DNA of 64,000 bases, taken from assembly GCF_030532715.1 (NCBI RefSeq), contig NZ_JAUNKO010000006.1, forward strand, positions 62,001 to 126,000, in the 5' to 3' direction. This document shows positions 46,005-53,262 of this stretch, in pieces. Position numbers and translations under genes: made by a program. The notes beneath the pieces are model-generated. The model made no database searches. It was given only the letters and a program-made list of their open reading frames with translations, and was not told the origin of the DNA. Source of the DNA: Corynebacterium sp. GTDB lineage: Bacteria; Actinomycetota; Actinomycetes; Mycobacteriales; Mycobacteriaceae. The stretch's first letter is position 1; every line of letters begins with the position of its first letter.

Positions 46005-46607
46005 GTGGAAGCAGATAAAACGCTTGGAAAACGCGGGCCCCAACTCGGGCGCAGCGACGTCAAAGGCGAAATACTCGCGGCAGCCCAGATGGAGTTCGCC
46101 GAACACGGATTCCGGGGTGCAACTATTCGGCGCATCGCCCGCCGCGCTCACGTGGACCCCAAGCTCATCCACTACTACTTCGGCACCAAATCTGACCTTT
46201 TTATGCAGTGCATTCCCTCCGCGGACGGTGTTGCCGATGTGCTGCACGCGCTCAGGCGGTTGCTGGTTACGCCGGAATTCACCGGCGAACATTATGTGGC
46301 CATGGTGCTGAGCACGTGGGAATCCTCCAGCTTCGGCCCGGCGTTTTTAAGCTTGGTCAAGGGGATCGGCGAACACGAGGAATCCCGCGCGGTAGTTCGC
46401 CGCTTCCTCGTAGGGGAAGTGTCCGCGTTGCTGCGTGCAGACGGAGAAATCCCAAACCTTGAGCAACGCACTGCGCTGATAGGCACCCAGATGTACGGCC
46501 TAGTAATGCTGCGCTACGTACTCAAGCATCCGACAATTTGCGCGTTGGAGCGCGCTGAACTGGCAAAACTCGTTGGTCCGGTGATTGACCACTACCGCAG
46601 CCTCTAG
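46005..46607 (+). CDS. TetR family transcriptional regulator
   Basis: The 200-residue protein has the N-terminal HTH (EILAAAQMEFAEHGFRGATIRRIARRAHVDPKLIHYYFGTKSDLF) and a C-terminal ligand-binding helical domain of the TetR_C/PF17920-type (LRYVLKHPTICALERAELAKLVGPVIDHYRSL). The divergent ABC-2 exporter is its most likely target, in the typical drug-inducible arrangement; the ligand is unknown. Confidence 0.9.
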   Translation: MEADKTLGKRGPQLGRSDVKGEILAAAQMEFAEHGFRGATIRRIARRAHVDPKLIHYYFGTKSDLFMQCIPSADGVADVLHALRRLLVTPEFTGEHYVAMVLSTWESSSFGPAFLSLVKGIGEHEESRAVVRRFLVGEVSALLRADGEIPNLEQRTALIGTQMYGLVMLRYVLKHPTICALERAELAKLVGPVIDHYRSL

Positions 46608-46672
46608 GAGTGTGGTACTACAAAACCATTGGGCAAAATTTATTTTCGTGTTGAAGAAAGGAGCCAGTGCTG

Positions 46673-46765
46673 ATGAAGCAGAAAGCTATCATTGCGACTC
46701 TTCAGGTACTGCTCACCGTGTCCATCTGCGTGTGGCTGTGGGAGTACGCACAAACCCTCTGGTGA
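46673..46765 (+). CDS. Small 30-residue membrane peptide
   Basis: The frame begins MKQKAIIATLQVLLTVSICV and ends with WEYAQTLW. It has two Lys at the N-terminus followed by a single hydrophobic helix, so it would sit in the membrane with the N-terminus inside. AAAGGAG lies 9 bases before the ATG, a near-ideal ribosome site, and this is the main support. It ends 25 bases before the amn gene. No homologue is recognised. Confidence 0.55.
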   Translation: MKQKAIIATLQVLLTVSICVWLWEYAQTLW

Positions 46766-46778
46766 GGCGCATGCCGGG

Positions 46779-46784
46779 TACAGT
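46779..46784 (+). promoter_or_regulatory. -10 element of a probable leaderless amn transcript
   Basis: TACAGT ends 6 bases before the ATG at 46791; no Shine-Dalgarno sequence is present. Confidence 0.5.
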
Positions 46785-46790
46785 GGCGTC

Positions 46791-48161
46791 ATGTTGACCT
46801 CCTGCGCCACGCCCGAAGCTGCCATCAACCGCCTTATTGAACTTTACGATTCCGCCGCTGCGAAGGCGCGGTCCGCCCTCAGTACCGGTGAAGCTTACGA
46901 GGGCGTGGTGTACCCAAAGCTCGTTGTGGATGTTACCGATTGGCATCCCATCGACCGCACCGCCGCTTATGGGTACGTGGATCAGGTGGGCCGCTATTCC
47001 GCTGTGCTGAGTCGCCCGCGCCTGATGCGTGCTTACCTGCTGGACATGCTGACCGCCCTTACCGAAAATTACCCTTGCGAAATTTCGGTCGGTCCGAGCG
47101 ACGTCAGCATCGCCCCCGAATATATTGACGACGCCCCGCCCGCAGCTGGCCGCACGGACGTGCCGAAGCCTTCGCTTGACGACGTCGATGACGCCATCGT
47201 GGATTCAGTATGGTCCGCGTTTCACGGCGCAGAGCGTCCGCTGTTCTATTTTTCCCCGCAGCGATTCGATATTGCGTGCCGCAGGATCGAGCATTACACG
47301 GGCATACCCGTGGATACGGTGCAGAAATACATCCTGTTTACTAACTATTCCATGCACACCAGCGAGTTTGTGCGTTATGCGCGCGCGGAGCTCGGGCGGC
47401 CCGGTAGCCGGTACACGGAACTCTGCCTGCCGAACGGCGCGCGGGTTTCCGCGCCAGGCGATGAGTTCGACGTGGCTAGCAACCATCAGATGCCTCGCTT
47501 CGACCTATGCACCAAGGCTGGTAACGGCATCACCATGATCAACATCGGTGTTGGGCCGTCCAATGCGAAAACCGTGACGGATTGCCTCGCGGTGCTGCGC
47601 CCCGAATGCTGGGTGATGATCGGCCACTGCGCAGGGTTGGATTCTCGCATGCGTATCGGCGATTTGATCCTAGGCAATGCCTACCAGCGACGTGATCAAA
47701 TCCTTGATGATCGCATCGCGCTCGACATTCCAATTCCAGCGGTGCCAGAAGTTCAGCGCACACTGGAAGCATCCGTAAACGCCGTGTATGGGGATCACCA
47801 AGAGCTCATCCGCACTGGCACGGTACTTTCCACCGACGACCGCAACTGGGAATGGCGCACCGACGCCGACCTGTGGCGGATTTTGCGCGGTTCGACCGCC
47901 GTGGCCGTAGACATGGAATCCGCAGCGCTCGCCACCAACGGCTACCGTTACCGAGTGCCCTATGGCACCTTGCTCAGCGTGTCCGACCTGCCCCTGCATG
48001 CTGTTCCGAAACTCCCCGCTGGGGCACAGGCGTTTTATTCATCGTCGAAGGAAGCCCACGTTATGTGTGCCGTACGTGCGGTGGAAACGCTGGCGGCAAC
48101 ACCGGAAAAGCTCCACACAAGGAAACTGCGGCGTACCATCGGGGAGGTACCATTCCGATAG
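46791..48161 (+). CDS. amn: AMP nucleosidase
   Basis: Amn hydrolyses AMP to adenine and ribose 5-phosphate and is part of purine salvage. The 456-residue protein has an N-terminal AMP-nucleosidase domain (about 1-170, VVDVTDWHPIDRTAAYGYV, YPCEISVGPS) and a C-terminal nucleoside phosphorylase-like domain (MINIGVGPSNAKTVTDCLAVLRP, MIGHCAGL, AVDMESAALATNGYRYRVPYGTLLSVSD with the catalytic DME region). E. coli Amn is 484 residues. The open frame extends 33 codons upstream but those overlap the small peptide gene. Confidence 0.94.
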   Translation: MLTSCATPEAAINRLIELYDSAAAKARSALSTGEAYEGVVYPKLVVDVTDWHPIDRTAAYGYVDQVGRYSAVLSRPRLMRAYLLDMLTALTENYPCEISVGPSDVSIAPEYIDDAPPAAGRTDVPKPSLDDVDDAIVDSVWSAFHGAERPLFYFSPQRFDIACRRIEHYTGIPVDTVQKYILFTNYSMHTSEFVRYARAELGRPGSRYTELCLPNGARVSAPGDEFDVASNHQMPRFDLCTKAGNGITMINIGVGPSNAKTVTDCLAVLRPECWVMIGHCAGLDSRMRIGDLILGNAYQRRDQILDDRIALDIPIPAVPEVQRTLEASVNAVYGDHQELIRTGTVLSTDDRNWEWRTDADLWRILRGSTAVAVDMESAALATNGYRYRVPYGTLLSVSDLPLHAVPKLPAGAQAFYSSSKEAHVMCAVRAVETLAATPEKLHTRKLRRTIGEVPFR

Positions 48162-48210
48162 GCGCGTGTCGTCGTTGGAGGGAATTGAACGCAGTGAGGA
48201 AAAAGAGCCC

Positions 48211-48798
48211 ATGTCACTGACAGTCAGCGAGGCCATAGCCCAGCGTCGCGCAAACCGCCGCTTCCTTGATATTCCGGTAGCGCAAGACGTGTTGGACCGA
48301 GTAGTGGCGAAAGCCCTCGAAGCGCCAAGTGCTTTCAACTTGCAATTGCGCGAACTTGTGGTGGTTCAAGATGCAGCGGTGAAAAACGCCATCTACGAGG
48401 CCGGATACCGGCAACAAATTTTCCGCGATGCGCCGGCCATCTTGGTAGCCGTGGGGTGTAGCGAGATACTTCCAGACGATGCGACCTCGATTGTCGGGGA
48501 GCAGCGCTTACGCGAGATTGCTCAGATGAAGCAGGCCTTGACGGCGCAACGTCGCCGCGAAGACGCCCTCCGGGATGCCATGCTTACAGCCGGCTTTGCC
48601 TTGCTTGCCGCTACCGAAGAAGGGCTGGCCAGTTGCCCTTCAAGTGGGTGGGATGAGGAAGGCATCAAAGCAGCAATTGGAATCGGAGGGCGGGATGACC
48701 GCGCGATCGCTCTGTTGATTGCTCTCGGGTATTCTGACCAGCAACCCGAGTACCCCGGCCGCCGAGAAAACCGTAGGATCGACAACTCCTATCTGTGA
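48211..48798 (+). CDS. Nitroreductase family protein
   Basis: The 195-residue flavoprotein starts SLTVSEAIAQRRANRRFLDIPV, the FMN-binding RRxxRxF pattern, continues with EAPSAFNLQ (usually SPSxxNxQ) and ends GYSDQQPEYPGRRENRRIDN. It probably reduces nitro compounds or quinones with NAD(P)H; the physiological substrate is unknown. A GAGGAAAAAG stretch precedes the ATG. It overlaps the convergent glycosylase gene by 10 bases. Confidence 0.9.
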   Translation: MSLTVSEAIAQRRANRRFLDIPVAQDVLDRVVAKALEAPSAFNLQLRELVVVQDAAVKNAIYEAGYRQQIFRDAPAILVAVGCSEILPDDATSIVGEQRLREIAQMKQALTAQRRREDALRDAMLTAGFALLAATEEGLASCPSSGWDEEGIKAAIGIGGRDDRAIALLIALGYSDQQPEYPGRRENRRIDNSYL

Positions 48799-49391
48799 TT
48801 GTTCCGCACGCTGCGGGGCCGCGATACGGTGGCTTCGCCTGGGATGTAGAACCGCCACGCTGGGTGAGGGTTTTTCGTGATGCCGATGCGGGGCCCTGTG
48901 ACATATTCCTGCGGGGTTTCCGGCTGCGTAAGTAACAATCCAGCCTCATCGGAGCTGGTCTTGGCATTCGTCGCGTCTCGGATGATGGCGTGGTTATCGC
49001 GCAAGTCCCAGCCGATGGCTTGACCGAAGTTCCCAGGTCCCTGCGCCAAGCGGACATCGTCGTGGATACCATGGCGCCGTGTCCGAGCAAGTGTTACGCC
49101 TGCGGTCACCTCGCCTGCCCGCAACAGGACAGCGCCCGCTTGACCTTCGGGCCAGCACACAATGTTGCCGGCGTTGTGGATGCCGTAGGAGCGGTAAACG
49201 TAGAGTCGGCCGGGCGGGCCGAACATTGCGGCGTTTCGTGGGGTTTTGCCGCGAAACGCGTGCGATGCTTCGTCTTCCGCGCCGAGATAGGCTTCCACTT
49301 CGGTGATTCGGATGCTTACGCGGCCGTGGGTGAGTGTGCAGCCCAGCAGCAGCGGGGCTACTTCGCAGGGGCTTGCGGAAAAGTCAATCAT
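48789..49391 (-). CDS. DNA-3-methyladenine glycosylase (AAG/MPG family)
   Basis: This enzyme excises alkylated purines in base-excision repair. The 200-residue protein has the AAG core: VAPLLLGCTLTH, TEVEAYLGAEDEASHAFRGKTPRNAAMFGPPGRLYVYRSYGIHNAGNIV (catalytic Glu in EAY and intercalating Tyr), VLLRAGEV, and GPGNFGQAIG. It is the single-domain bacterial form. A second, Tag-like glycosylase is encoded at 56.8 kb. Confidence 0.93.
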   Translation of the reverse strand: MIDFSASPCEVAPLLLGCTLTHGRVSIRITEVEAYLGAEDEASHAFRGKTPRNAAMFGPPGRLYVYRSYGIHNAGNIVCWPEGQAGAVLLRAGEVTAGVTLARTRRHGIHDDVRLAQGPGNFGQAIGWDLRDNHAIIRDATNAKTSSDEAGLLLTQPETPQEYVTGPRIGITKNPHPAWRFYIPGEATVSRPRSVRNNHR

Positions 49392-49417
49392 GGAAGCATT
49401 CTCGGTGGGGAAGTCTT

Positions 49418-49423
49418 TACACT
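49418..49423 (+). promoter_or_regulatory. -10 element of a probable leaderless gamma-carbonic anhydrase transcript
   Basis: TACACT ends 6 bases before the ATG at 49430; no ribosome site intervenes. Confidence 0.5.
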
Positions 49424-49429
49424 GGCACT

Positions 49430-49987
49430 ATGCAGCCACTTATTCTTTCTTATCAAGGGAAAACCCCGCGGATCCACGAAAGTGCGTGGATTGCTCCGAA
49501 TGCGACGATCATTGGCGATGTGGAGATCGGCCCCGATTCCTCTGTGTTTTACGGTTGCGTGCTGCGCGGTGACGTAGCTCCGATCCGCATCGGGGCGCGC
49601 ACGAACATTCAGGATAATTGCACTGTGCACGTGGACGGTGACGCCCCCTGCACGCTCGGCGATGACGTCACAGTGGGCCACATGGCGCTGTTGCACGGCA
49701 CCACTGTTGGCGATGGCACGCTGGTGGGAATGAAATCCGCTCTATTGTCTCATTCGGTGGTCGGCCCAGGTGCTCTCATTGCCGCTGGTGCCATTGTGCT
49801 GGAGGGGCAAGAGATTCCAGCGCGTCACCTTGCTGCCGGCGTACCTGCGAAGGTGCGACGTGAGCTCAGCGCAGAGCAATCGGAGGCGTTTATCCCACAC
49901 GCGGCGAAGTATGTGGAAACGGCACGAAATCAGAGTGATAAGGCGCTCGGGCGAGCAGAGGTCACGGTGCGCAGCGGGTCTGTATAG
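49430..49987 (+). CDS. Gamma-carbonic anhydrase-like left-handed beta-helix protein
   Basis: The 185-residue protein has hexapeptide repeats (IIGDVEIGPDSSVFYGCVLRGDVAPIRIGARTNIQDNCTVHVD) and the metal histidines of the family: His in CTVHVDGD, HMALLHGTTVG (two His). These correspond to the three zinc ligands of gamma-carbonic anhydrases and YrdA-like proteins; whether it hydrates CO2 is uncertain. ATG at 49430 gives the conserved N-terminus. Its last 58 bases overlap the convergent ROK gene. Confidence 0.9.
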   Translation: MQPLILSYQGKTPRIHESAWIAPNATIIGDVEIGPDSSVFYGCVLRGDVAPIRIGARTNIQDNCTVHVDGDAPCTLGDDVTVGHMALLHGTTVGDGTLVGMKSALLSHSVVGPGALIAAGAIVLEGQEIPARHLAAGVPAKVRRELSAEQSEAFIPHAAKYVETARNQSDKALGRAEVTVRSGSV

Positions 49988-50796
49988 AGTTTTCCGAGCG
50001 CTACGGCACGCGCCGCAATGCGTACTGTGTCGCGATGCGTAGGGATCATCCGCAGTTCGGTGTTTTTGACGCTGTCAGCGACAATGGCCCGGTTTTCCCG
50101 GATTTCGGTGAACCCGCACCCTGCCAGTACCACGCTGGTTGGCCGTATTTCCTCGACCATTTCCGCGAGGGAGCGTAGTGGCGTGGAATCCTCTTTGATG
50201 TCCGCGCCGTCTGCCCAGGCAAGGGCTGCGGTGGATTCGCGGAGCGGCAGGTGGCAGACCAATGTGCGGCGCGCCTTGGTCTCCGGCAGCGTGGCGGATT
50301 GCACTTCTGCGGCGGCGAGCGCACAAGCGGTGGATATGATCTCCGCACCGGGAAATTCCAAAGGCATGGTGTGAATGACGGCCACGCCGACGGACACGGG
50401 ATCGCCTTCGAGGGTGGTGAGGGCCTTGCGCACTATGGAGTTGGCGTCCAAGCCCTCGATTGTGTTGTCTAACAAAATATCTTTGATCGTGTTTCCGCGG
50501 GTATCAACTAACGTGGCGTAGGTGACTAAGTGGTCTACGGACACACCAGCGAAGGTTTTTCCCGTGCCGTCAAGCTCGAGGGGGATGGTGGGCCGCCCCG
50601 GCCCGTTGGGGTGTACAAGGTCTGGGCGTTCGCGAACGAGGCCAATTTTGCTGAGCGCTGCCACGGCGCGCGTAACGGTGGGTTGCGATAGGCCCGTGGC
50701 GGCAGTGAGGTCTGCGCGGACGGAAAGTCGGTGTTGCCGAATATGGTGCAGACACTGTGCCGCCGCAGATACTGGATTGCCGAGCGGAGTTTGCAT
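49930..50796 (-). CDS. ROK-type transcriptional regulator with degenerate sugar-kinase domain
   Basis: The 288-residue protein has an N-terminal winged HTH (HHIRQHRLSVRADLTAATGLSQPTVTRAVAALSKIGLVRERPD) followed by a ROK-like domain (GVSVDHLVTYATLVDTRGN, VGVAVIHTMPLEFPGAEIIS). It is shorter than typical ROK regulators (about 400) and the ROK zinc motif CxCGxxGC is not visible, so it probably no longer binds sugars in the usual way. A TATAAT lies 7 bases before the ATG, indicating a leaderless mRNA. The gene is divergent from the GNAT-LOG gene. Confidence 0.85.
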   Translation of the reverse strand: MQTPLGNPVSAAAQCLHHIRQHRLSVRADLTAATGLSQPTVTRAVAALSKIGLVRERPDLVHPNGPGRPTIPLELDGTGKTFAGVSVDHLVTYATLVDTRGNTIKDILLDNTIEGLDANSIVRKALTTLEGDPVSVGVAVIHTMPLEFPGAEIISTACALAAAEVQSATLPETKARRTLVCHLPLRESTAALAWADGADIKEDSTPLRSLAEMVEEIRPTSVVLAGCGFTEIRENRAIVADSVKNTELRMIPTHRDTVRIAARAVALGKLYTDPLRTVTSARPSALSL

Positions 50797-50803
50797 GCGG
50801 ATT

Positions 50804-50843
50804 ATTATAGACTGACATGTCTAACTCGAATGTAATGATCATT
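50804..50843 (-). promoter_or_regulatory. Leaderless promoter of the ROK-type gene, with a palindrome
   Basis: TATAAT on the minus strand (50804-50809) is 7 bases from the ATG at 50796. The 10-base palindrome AATGATCATT (50834-50843), flanked by GAAT and C, lies in the -35 region and between the divergent genes, so it is a candidate autoregulatory operator. Confidence 0.6.
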
Positions 50844-50931
50844 CTGATTTAGCTAAGAGTTTTGTTCAGCTTTTCTTTTGTTTTTGTGCTGGGTGCGGGG
50901 TTCCGGCGCTCCAGGATGTAGCATGGTACGC

Positions 50932-51906
50932 ATGCCAAGTACCGTAGAGATCCGCCCGATGACCAGCGACGATCTAGAGTTACGTGAAGAAGCCGAACAG
51001 CGCAATGCACTTCGAGAACAACGCCCACCGCGCCTCTTAAGTTTTGTGCCGGCACGCGGAGATTACGGAATTGTTGCATTCGATGATGTGAGCGTAGCGG
51101 GCGTCGCCTGGGCGTCGCGAAGCGGAACGTTGCCGGAAATCACCGTGAACGTCGCCCCAGCACACCAGGGGCTCGGCCTAGGCACGCGGCTGGTGGATGC
51201 GCTGGTTACCCACGCGCATATTGCCCGCTGGCCAGGGTTGGCGTTGACGGTGGCGGACACGAACCCGGCGCGCCGCCTGTACGCACGGCTGGGGTTCGAA
51301 GCTCGGGCGGACGGTGTCATGGTGAAACCGCTGGCACCCGCCATCAACGCCATTACCGTCTACTGCGGATCTGCGTGCGGCGCTCGCCCCGAGTACGAGC
51401 AGGCTACGCGGGACTTCGCGCGGGGGTTGGCGGAACTCGGCGTGGATATTGTGTACGGCGGCGGAAATATTGGGCTCATGGGCGTGCTTGCCGACGCCGC
51501 GCTCGCAGCCGGCGGCGACGTTATCGGCGTTATCCCCACCTCGTTGGTGGATCGCGAGATAGCCCATCCCGGGTTGACTGAACTGCATGTGGTGGAAAGC
51601 ATGGCGGAACGCAAATCCCGTATGGAGCAGCTAGGTGATGTGTTCGTGGCGCTGCCGGGCGGGATCGGCACACTTGAAGAGTTGTTTGAAGTGTTTACCT
51701 TGCAATTGCTTGGCCCGGAATGCATGCCTGTAGTGCTGTATAACGTGGAAGGGTATTGGAACTCGCTCGTTGACATGCTGCAACGCATGAGCGAAGAAGG
51801 GTTTATCCCTGCCAAATACATTGATGCTCTGATCGTGGTGGAGAGTGTTCCTGAACTGTTCGACGCGCTCGAAGCTTGGCGCGCCCCTGGAATCAAGTGG
51901 GAATAG
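50932..51906 (+). CDS. GNAT acetyltransferase fused to a LOG-family phosphoribohydrolase
   Basis: The 324-residue protein has two domains. Residues 1-135 are a GNAT N-acetyltransferase (TVNVAPAHQGLGLGTRLVDAL, acetyl-CoA motif, and NPARRLYARLGFEARADGVM). Residues 140-324 are a LOG/TIGR00730 protein (VYCGSACG, YGGGNIGLMGVLADAAL, ERKSRM and the PGGIGTLEELFE motif), which releases bases from cytokinin riboside 5'-monophosphates or AMP. LOG proteins are usually about 190 residues and stand alone. Start ATG at 50932 is chosen because TAGCAT (50919-50924) is 7 bases away (leaderless); ATG at 50923 is possible. Confidence 0.88.
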   Translation: MPSTVEIRPMTSDDLELREEAEQRNALREQRPPRLLSFVPARGDYGIVAFDDVSVAGVAWASRSGTLPEITVNVAPAHQGLGLGTRLVDALVTHAHIARWPGLALTVADTNPARRLYARLGFEARADGVMVKPLAPAINAITVYCGSACGARPEYEQATRDFARGLAELGVDIVYGGGNIGLMGVLADAALAAGGDVIGVIPTSLVDREIAHPGLTELHVVESMAERKSRMEQLGDVFVALPGGIGTLEELFEVFTLQLLGPECMPVVLYNVEGYWNSLVDMLQRMSEEGFIPAKYIDALIVVESVPELFDALEAWRAPGIKWE

Positions 51907-52001
51907 CTAAACCCTGGTGTGAGCATTTTTGTGAGCCTCCTCGCTTGTTAGCTAGGTAACATTGGTGGCGTACCAAGCTTCTTGTTGTAAAGGAGGCCAT
52001 G

Positions 52002-52172
52002 ATGCGCGCCCGCAAGTTCTACCGGAATGCCGCCATTGCGCTCAGTGCACTGGGCGTTTCCTTAGCCGCCACCAGTGCCTTTCTCAATCCCGCTACGGGC
52101 GCAATATTGCTCGCTGCTGGGATCTGCACGCTGGCTGTGGCTGGCAGTTGTTTGCCTAGGTCGCTGGGCTAG
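52002..52172 (+). CDS. Small two-helix membrane protein
   Basis: The 56-residue frame begins MRARKFYRNAAIALSALGVS, continues LAATSAFLNPATGAILLAAG and ends VAGSCLPRSLG. It has a basic N-terminus and two hydrophobic segments (about 9-26 and 32-47), suggesting an integral membrane protein or a secreted small protein. A perfect AGGAGG lies 5 bases before this ATG (and 2 before the adjacent in-frame ATG at 51999). No homologue is recognised. It lies 95 bases after the LOG fusion. Confidence 0.6.
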   Translation: MRARKFYRNAAIALSALGVSLAATSAFLNPATGAILLAAGICTLAVAGSCLPRSLG

Positions 52173-52259
52173 CCGCAGTTTCCACTAGAAACAGCGCCCA
52201 TATTTCGATGGCGGCCACCGGAATAGATTGTGGCCGAAAATGGGAAGCGACGAGCCTTT

Positions 52260-52386
52260 TCGGTGCGAAAAATGACGGCTATGTATAACCACTTCAGGCG
52301 CTAATGGTGCGTAAGAAATCGTCGGTGCGCAAGAAACTTGAACCTTAACGTAGCAAAAGTCCCCAATAATGATGCAAGTGGTTATA
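52260..52386. repeat. Iteron-like direct repeats inside an 11-bp inverted repeat
   Basis: TATAACCACTT (52284-52294) and AAGTGGTTATA (52376-52386) are perfect inverted copies 81 bases apart. Around and within them GGTGCG(T/C)AAGAAA occurs twice (from 52305 and from 52324) and a weaker copy GGTGCGAAAAATG starts at 52262. The stretch 52173-52567 has no credible gene, is AT-rich and may be a remnant of a small mobile element or a regulator-binding region. Confidence 0.4.
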
Positions 52387-52567
52387 AACAATCAACGGTA
52401 AGTTGTTGAAGTAACTACAATCAACCGCAAGCCGCCGCAATATAATTGTGGGCGATATTTATAATTATTAGTTTTGTCGGCGGGTGGCTCGCTGGATTCG
52501 TGCCCATCACGTTCGTCTGGGGTTTGGGTTCCATGCCAAGGTCTTTGGAGTTTGTCCAGCTGAGGGC

Positions 52568-52614
52568 ATAAAAAATGCTCCCTTGCTGAGGAAAAACCTG
52601 ACCAAGGAAGCATT
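52568..52614 (-). terminator. Intrinsic terminator of the peptide cluster
   Basis: AATGCTCCCTTG (52574-52585) pairs with CAAGGAAGCATT (52603-52614) with one mismatch. On the minus strand the hairpin is followed by a T-run (the A-run 52570-52575 on the plus strand). It lies 63 bases after the last 21-residue peptide gene. Confidence 0.85.
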
Positions 52615-52623
52615 GAGATTTAT

Positions 52624-52667
52624 GTATCTGTAACGATACAAATCTGGGGGTCTGCCGCAAGCGGCAG
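52624..52667 (-). other. Two small hairpins between the last peptide and the terminator
   Basis: CTGCCGC-AA-GCGGCAG (52652-52667) and TGTATC..GATACA (52623-52640) are inverted repeats directly after the stop of the last peptide. They could stabilise the 3' end of the mRNA. Confidence 0.5.
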
Positions 52668-52676
52668 CGCCGACTC

Positions 52677-52742
52677 TTAGATGAAGAGGTCGAGAACGAA
52701 TTCCCAGAAGGTGCCAAGAACGTTGAAGGAGAGATCAAACAT
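52677..52742 (-). CDS. 21-residue acidic amphipathic peptide A (third in the transcript)
   Basis: The peptide starts MFDLS and ends LDLFI. It shares 18 of 21 residues with peptide B. Polar residues at positions 3, 7, 11, 14 and 18 lie on one face of a helix, and aromatic or aliphatic residues (F2, L4, F6, V8, L9, F12, W13, F15, V16, L17, L19, F20, I21) on the others; net charge is about -3. It has no signal peptide. GAAAGG lies 7 bases before the ATG. The strong intrinsic terminator downstream closes the unit. No known family is recognised. Confidence 0.8.
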   Translation of the reverse strand: MFDLSFNVLGTFWEFVLDLFI

Positions 52743-52977
52743 GTGAATGCCTTTCGGTAGTTTCTGCAGATCAGCACGTGCCGATCAAAGCAGGTGAAGT
52801 TTTTTCAGTACCAGCCTAGAGCGTAAAACACTCTGGGCTGGCTCATTGGTGCTAGATCAGTGGGCTGAAACCCTGCAGCTATATGACTTTCCTTTGGCCC
52901 GAGGGCTATCGGAAGCCAGCTCCAAGCTGGAGCAGCTACTGGTTCTCAGCGTCCGCCGAAGCTAGAAGCCGAATGAT
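52743..52977 (-). ncRNA. Structured spacer between peptide genes B and A
   Basis: The 235-base spacer holds several inverted repeats: CCAGCC(T)AGAG..CTCT(G)GGCTGG (52811-52841), CCAGCT-CCA-AGCTGG (52916-52930) and an imperfect GATCGGCACGTGCTGATC-like pair near 52770. It is longer than a normal intercistronic gap and seems to be a structured RNA leader or processing region. No open frame with a ribosome site was found in it apart from peptide A's leader. Confidence 0.45.
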
Positions 52978-53043
52978 TTAGATGAACAGGTCGAGAACGA
53001 ATTCCCAGAAGGTGTCAAGAAGATTGACGGAGAGATCGAACAT
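52978..53043 (-). CDS. 21-residue acidic amphipathic peptide B (second in the transcript)
   Basis: It starts MFDLS and ends LDLFI, and differs from A at only three positions (V6, L8, D10). The codons differ silently at F2, N7 and L19. Net charge is about -4. GAAAGGA lies 10 bases before the ATG. Compared with peptide C, most shared residues are written with different codons, so conservation is at the protein level and the frame is real. Confidence 0.82.
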   Translation of the reverse strand: MFDLSVNLLDTFWEFVLDLFI

Positions 53044-53134
53044 TTCTGTCGGTCCTTTCGGTCTAAGGTACTCGGTGAGCCGCTACCATCTTGGCAGACG
53101 TCTTAGTTTCACGTCAACCTGATGGGGTGGAGCG

Positions 53135-53200
53135 TTAGTGGAAGAGGCTCAAAAAGAACTCGTGGAAGTCTTCCAAGAGGTTGTACGACAAGTCGAACAT
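53135..53200 (-). CDS. 21-residue acidic amphipathic peptide C (first in the transcript)
   Basis: It starts MFDLS and ends LSLFH. It shares M1-S5, N7, L9, F12, E14, F15, L17, L19 and F20 with A and B, 13 of 21 residues, and carries two His. Codons for D3, L4, S5, L9, E14 and L17 are all synonymous variants of those in A and B. GAAAGGAAA precedes the ATG by about 10 bases. The promoter-like motifs lie 63 bases upstream. Confidence 0.82.
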   Translation of the reverse strand: MFDLSYNLLEDFHEFFLSLFH

Positions 53201-53262
53201 TTGAGTAGTTTCCTTTCCACGTGCTGCGGGAGGCGCAGGCTTCGAACCTCCCTCGCTCTCAG

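Noticed and set aside
51962..52159. 65-codon plus-strand frame over the two-helix protein gene
   Set aside because: Out of frame with the AGGAGG-ATG gene at 52002, Cys-rich and implausible.
52421..52777. 118-codon minus-strand frame covering peptide A and the terminator
   Set aside because: It reads a different frame through peptide A and the hairpins; composition is atypical and there is no ribosome site.
53101..53120. Second parS-like site (GTTTCACGTCAAC)
   Set aside because: Only one half matches; the other half deviates at several positions, so it is probably fortuitous.
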